A stretch of DNA of 64,000 nucleotides from Pyronema omphalodes (Eukaryota; Ascomycota; Pezizomycetes; Pezizales; Pyronemataceae), in contig JAJJXM010000100.1 in NCBI GenBank assembly GCA_024516155.1, forward strand, positions 62,001-126,000, in the 5' to 3' direction. Below the pieces are notes generated by a model that saw only the letters and a list, made by a program, of their open reading frames with translations, did no database searches and was not told where the DNA came from. Made by a program: the position numbers and the translations under genes. Of this stretch, positions 61,304-64,000 are shown piece by piece. The stretch's first letter is position 1, and each line of letters starts with the position of its first letter.

Positions 61304-62896
61304 TCTGAATGAGGGCGTCTATCTCATGTGATATGAGCGCTGACGCATTCTCATCACCTCCTTCAATGATATCAGGGAAACAGTCAGATATTGCCTTAAT
61401 GATTTCCTCTGATGTATTTGGACGTCCTTCAGAATCGAAGGCATTATTTTCCTCTAAGAAGACGACGTTGGAGGCGCGCACGACAGAACGTGAGTTGAAG
61501 TCATAGATGCGCCAAATCTTTGACGACTCTGTGTATCCAACCATCATACTGTGTGACGCGCGTGCGCTCCAGTTCTTGTCTGTCCTCTGCTCCTTCGGTA
61601 TATGCTTGAAGACCGTGCAACCGAATCTTCGAAGGTGTAGCAGCTGAGGCGGCCTGTGAAACAGGGCCTCATGAGGACTTAGCCAGCCTTTGAGCGTCCT
61701 AGTCGGAGATATCGAGTGTAGGTAGACCGCCGTGTTGACAGCCTCACCCCAGAAGCGATGAGGAACTTGGGCGTTTGGTAGCATGGAACGTGCTTTGCCG
61801 TTGATTGTCTGAATGAATCTCTCGGCAGTTCCGTTTTTATGCTGTGTGAAGGGTGGTGAGGGTTCGAACGAGATACCGTTTTTCGCCAGGAAAGAACGGA
61901 ACTGTTGATTGTTAAACTCCCCTGTGCCATTATCACATCTGAACCGAAGAATCTTATGTCCTTGAGACTCGATCCACGCTTTGTATTCCTGGAATACAGG
62001 TAATACGGCATCTGTGGATTTTGATTTTAGAAAGTAAACTTTGGCGAAACGACTAAAGTCATCAATATAGATGATATAATAACGTCGTTGGCTGATCGAC
62101 GGAGTCGACATCGGGCCGCAGACATCCGAGTGGACAAGTTCGAAAGGCTTGCTCGCACGTTCGGTTGGTAATCGAATAAAAGACTGTCGGATTTTGGCCT
62201 GTATGCACGTTGTGCAGGACTGGAGATGATCTGATGTTGTAGTTTTATCAGTCGAATTAATGATCTTAGACAAGGACTCGGTATTGAGGTGGGCCAGTCT
62301 CCTGTGCCACATCTCGAAATTGCTTGTTGGTTCAAGGCGGAAAGACTGTCTATGCGCCGTTCGGAGGTCTTTGTCACTAGGACGCGTAAAGTGAACCTCT
62401 GCACTTGTTCGTTTATTCGATGATATCGTTGTTCGGGTCGAGGAGGGAATAGAGTTAATGTCAACGCCTGCACCAGAACGAGTGGTTATCAGGGCGTCGT
62501 GGTCCTCCTTAATGGCCTCTGCTGTCCATCTGTAAAGATTGTCCTTCATCCGAGCGACAATGATTGTCTTGGAGGTCTTGTCTTTCACAGTACAAGTACC
62601 GTCCGCCATAGTAATATTCCACCCCCTCTTATCAAAGAGAGGCAGGGAGAAAAGGGAGAGTCGAAATGTGGGAACGTATAGTGCTGAAATTTGAAAAAGA
62701 TTATTGAGTATGATTTTTCCGTAGGTGTTGGTCGTGACTGTACTATTGTCACCTAAGCGAATGTTGATGGACTTGCAAGTAGCTAAAGAATCAATAAGAA
62801 AAGCAGATTTATCATTACAAAAGTGGTGCGTTGCACCAGAGTCGAGCACCCATGTATGTGTCTCAGCGGACGAGTCTGTTGCGATCAAGACTTGCG
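61304..62896 (-). CDS. element F pol, upstream exon: protease and integrase
   Basis: Protease (WVLDSGATHHFCND), a GAG-pre-integrase zinc region (HRRLAHLNTESLSKII to CTTCIQAK), integrase core (HSDVCGPM, the Asp of YIDDFSRF context, RCDNGTGEFN, and Glu in HKNGTAERFIQ), then the connection region. If unspliced, the frame ends 14 nt past the donor at TAA 61290-61292. Same frame as gag, separated by a TGA at 62925-62927. Confidence 0.9.
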
Positions 62897-62924
62897 CTGT
62901 TAGGGAGGTGCTGGAGTTCCCGAG

Positions 62925-63839
62925 TCAAATACCGAGATCTGTGTTGTCTAACTCGGCAATTTTCGCGCTGGAGCGAAGCTTGTACCGCTCGCGTATGGCG
63001 GTGGCTGAAGACCTGAGCTTGCACTCTGTCGCAACGTGCCCTTTCTTCGTACAGTAGTGACACTGAACATCCTCCTTTTTCGAAGTTTTAGTAGGCCTGG
63101 ACGGTCCGGCGCTTGAGGACGCTGCGCGCTTGTTGTTGTTGCGATTTGCGTAACATTCCTTGGTGTTATGGCTAGATCGTTTACAGTGGTCGCACCACTT
63201 GGTCGTCGTAGCATGGGCCTCGCCTTTCGGGGATCCCAGAGTGGCTTCCCACATGTGCTCGTGGTCGTGCAGGATTTTCTGAAGCTCGTCAACTGCAATA
63301 TTGTCAAGTTTGGCGAGCTCGTGCTTCGTGACTCCGTAGGAGTCGGGGAGATTCGCAATAACATAGTTGACCAGCGCAGTGTCGCTGATATCTAACACTG
63401 TACCGGTGAGGGGAGCCTGAATATTGAGGAGGTCGGTTATCCATTTCGACATGGACTGCCCGGGGTTCGGCTTGGATCTCCAGAACTTGATCCAGAGGTT
63501 CCTTCGTCCAGAATTAGTTTTCGAGTTATCAAACCTGGCTTCAAGTTTTAGCCACATCTCCCGTGGATTATCGAGTCCGGTGATGACTCTGCGGCAGGTA
63601 ATGTCGCAGTGGTCAAAGATGATCTGGGTAGCTCTGGCTGCCCTCTCATCGAAGTATTGGAGATCCCTCTGTGCTTGTTGGCTGGTGCCGCCAGCAGGGC
63701 GCGTCTCCTTTCCGTTCACAATATTCCAGGCGCTCTTTCCGGCCAGGATAAAATGGATCGGGTCTTTCCACTGCGCATAATTGGCGACCGTAAGGATTGG
63801 GCACTTCAAAGCAGTAGGTTCTTGGACCTCGTCGGACAT
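62925..63839 (-). CDS. element F gag, 304 aa
   Basis: ATG at 63839. Copia-type gag: LTVANYAQWKDPIHFIL, a helical UBN2-like core (WLKLEARFDNSKTNSG), then two Cys/His clusters (CDHCKRSSHNTKEC, CHYCTKKGHVATEC). Ends at TGA (62927-62925) followed by C. The same frame reopens into protease, so gag-pol may need readthrough or removal of a 36-nt intron-like piece (62932-62897). Confidence 0.88.
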   Translation of the reverse strand: MSDEVQEPTALKCPILTVANYAQWKDPIHFILAGKSAWNIVNGKETRPAGGTSQQAQRDLQYFDERAARATQIIFDHCDITCRRVITGLDNPREMWLKLEARFDNSKTNSGRRNLWIKFWRSKPNPGQSMSKWITDLLNIQAPLTGTVLDISDTALVNYVIANLPDSYGVTKHELAKLDNIAVDELQKILHDHEHMWEATLGSPKGEAHATTTKWCDHCKRSSHNTKECYANRNNNKRAASSSAGPSRPTKTSKKEDVQCHYCTKKGHVATECKLRSSATAIRERYKLRSSAKIAELDNTDLGI

Positions 63840-63931
63840 GTCGGATAGAGTAATTAAAATTAGTGGGAAAGTGAAGAAATAATATGAGTTATAACTAATA
63901 AGGAATAACGGTAAGAGTAGCGGATTCGCAA

Positions 63932-63943
63932 GGGCTCATAACC
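63932..63943 (-). promoter_or_regulatory. primer-binding site of F, matches initiator tRNA anticodon stem-loop
   Basis: GGTTATGAGCCC on the minus strand directly after the LTR. It is the complement of GGGCTCATAACC, the anticodon stem-loop of fungal initiator tRNA-Met. Copia and Ty5 are known to use such an internally cleaved half-tRNA. Confidence 0.8.
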
Positions 63944-64000
63944 TGTCGAAGGTCTCACAGGCACGAGAAGAAGAAAAGTGGAGGTGGGAACCGGATGTAT
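63944..64000 (-). repeat. 5' LTR of element F, first 57 bp visible
   Basis: Matches 58654-58710 base for base as far as it can be read; truncated by the window edge. Confidence 0.88.

Larger units (their letters stand above)
58654..64000 (-). mobile_element. element F: Ty1/copia retrotransposon, 5' LTR cut by window edge
   Basis: 3' LTR at 58654-58814; the first 57 bp of the opposite LTR are at 63944-64000 and look identical. Gag, protease, integrase, RT and RNase H are in copia order. Left TSD is probably AATTG (58649-58653); its partner is outside. Inserted in the E RNase H domain. Confidence 0.93.

Noticed and set aside
1..64000. tRNA or rRNA genes
   Set aside because: None recognised by eye; a short tRNA could still be missed.

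Overview
The window looks like the genome of a filamentous ascomycete (Pezizomycotina); I cannot name the species. The evidence is two native genes with short GT-AG introns (48-111 nt) and a 14-nt exon, a fungal-type phenylalanine ammonia-lyase, a hAT remnant, a Tad-like LINE, chromodomain Ty3/gypsy elements and a Ty1/copia element. Near-identical multicopy elements persist without an obvious C-to-T mutation load, so RIP appears weak or absent here.

Layout. Bases 1-15.8 kb are native: an intact five-exon aquaporin (491-1779, minus), a low-complexity spacer with a hAT remnant (5391-6515), an intact four-exon PAL (7314-9744, minus), a 4.5 kb stretch I could not resolve, and one candidate small membrane protein (14314-14777, minus).

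From 15.8 kb to the right edge the DNA is one nest of transposons, resolved by 5-bp target-site duplications (TSDs). The host is a minus-strand Tad-like LINE: ORF2 at 15818-19475 plus 29132-29250, ORF1 at 29244-30902. An E-family solo LTR lies in ORF2 (TSD GGGGG). Element A (gypsy, plus strand, 20689-28981, TSD CGAAT) sits in that LTR, and an unrelated solo LTR G (21467-21994, TSD TTACC) sits in the 5' LTR of A. Element B (gypsy, minus, same family as A, coding-intact) interrupts LINE ORF1 at 30903. Element E (gypsy, plus, from 38074) interrupts the 5' LTR of B. Element D (gypsy, minus, 42389-57487, TSD CCACC) interrupts E pol. Element C (gypsy, plus, 49239-56935, TSD CCCTA) interrupts the 5' LTR of D. 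Element F (copia, minus, from 58654) interrupts the E RNase H region and runs off the right edge.

How the gypsy elements appear to work. A, B and C carry gag, pol and an unrecognised third gene (ORF3: conserved Cys/His module plus a C-terminal hydrophobic segment that runs through the polypurine tract into the 3' LTR). Gag appears to start at a conserved GUG codon after an AUG-free leader. Pol is predicted to be reached by -1 frameshifting on GGGAAAA followed by a stem-loop with a compensatory change between families; D has the same heptamer. In A/B, C, D and E the primer-binding site is complementary to a site in the element's own LTR, the arrangement of Tf1-type self-priming. F instead has a primer site matching the initiator-tRNA anticodon stem-loop, and a predicted 398-nt intron that must be removed to join integrase to reverse transcriptase.

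All assignments are by eye; no database search, alignment score or folding was run.
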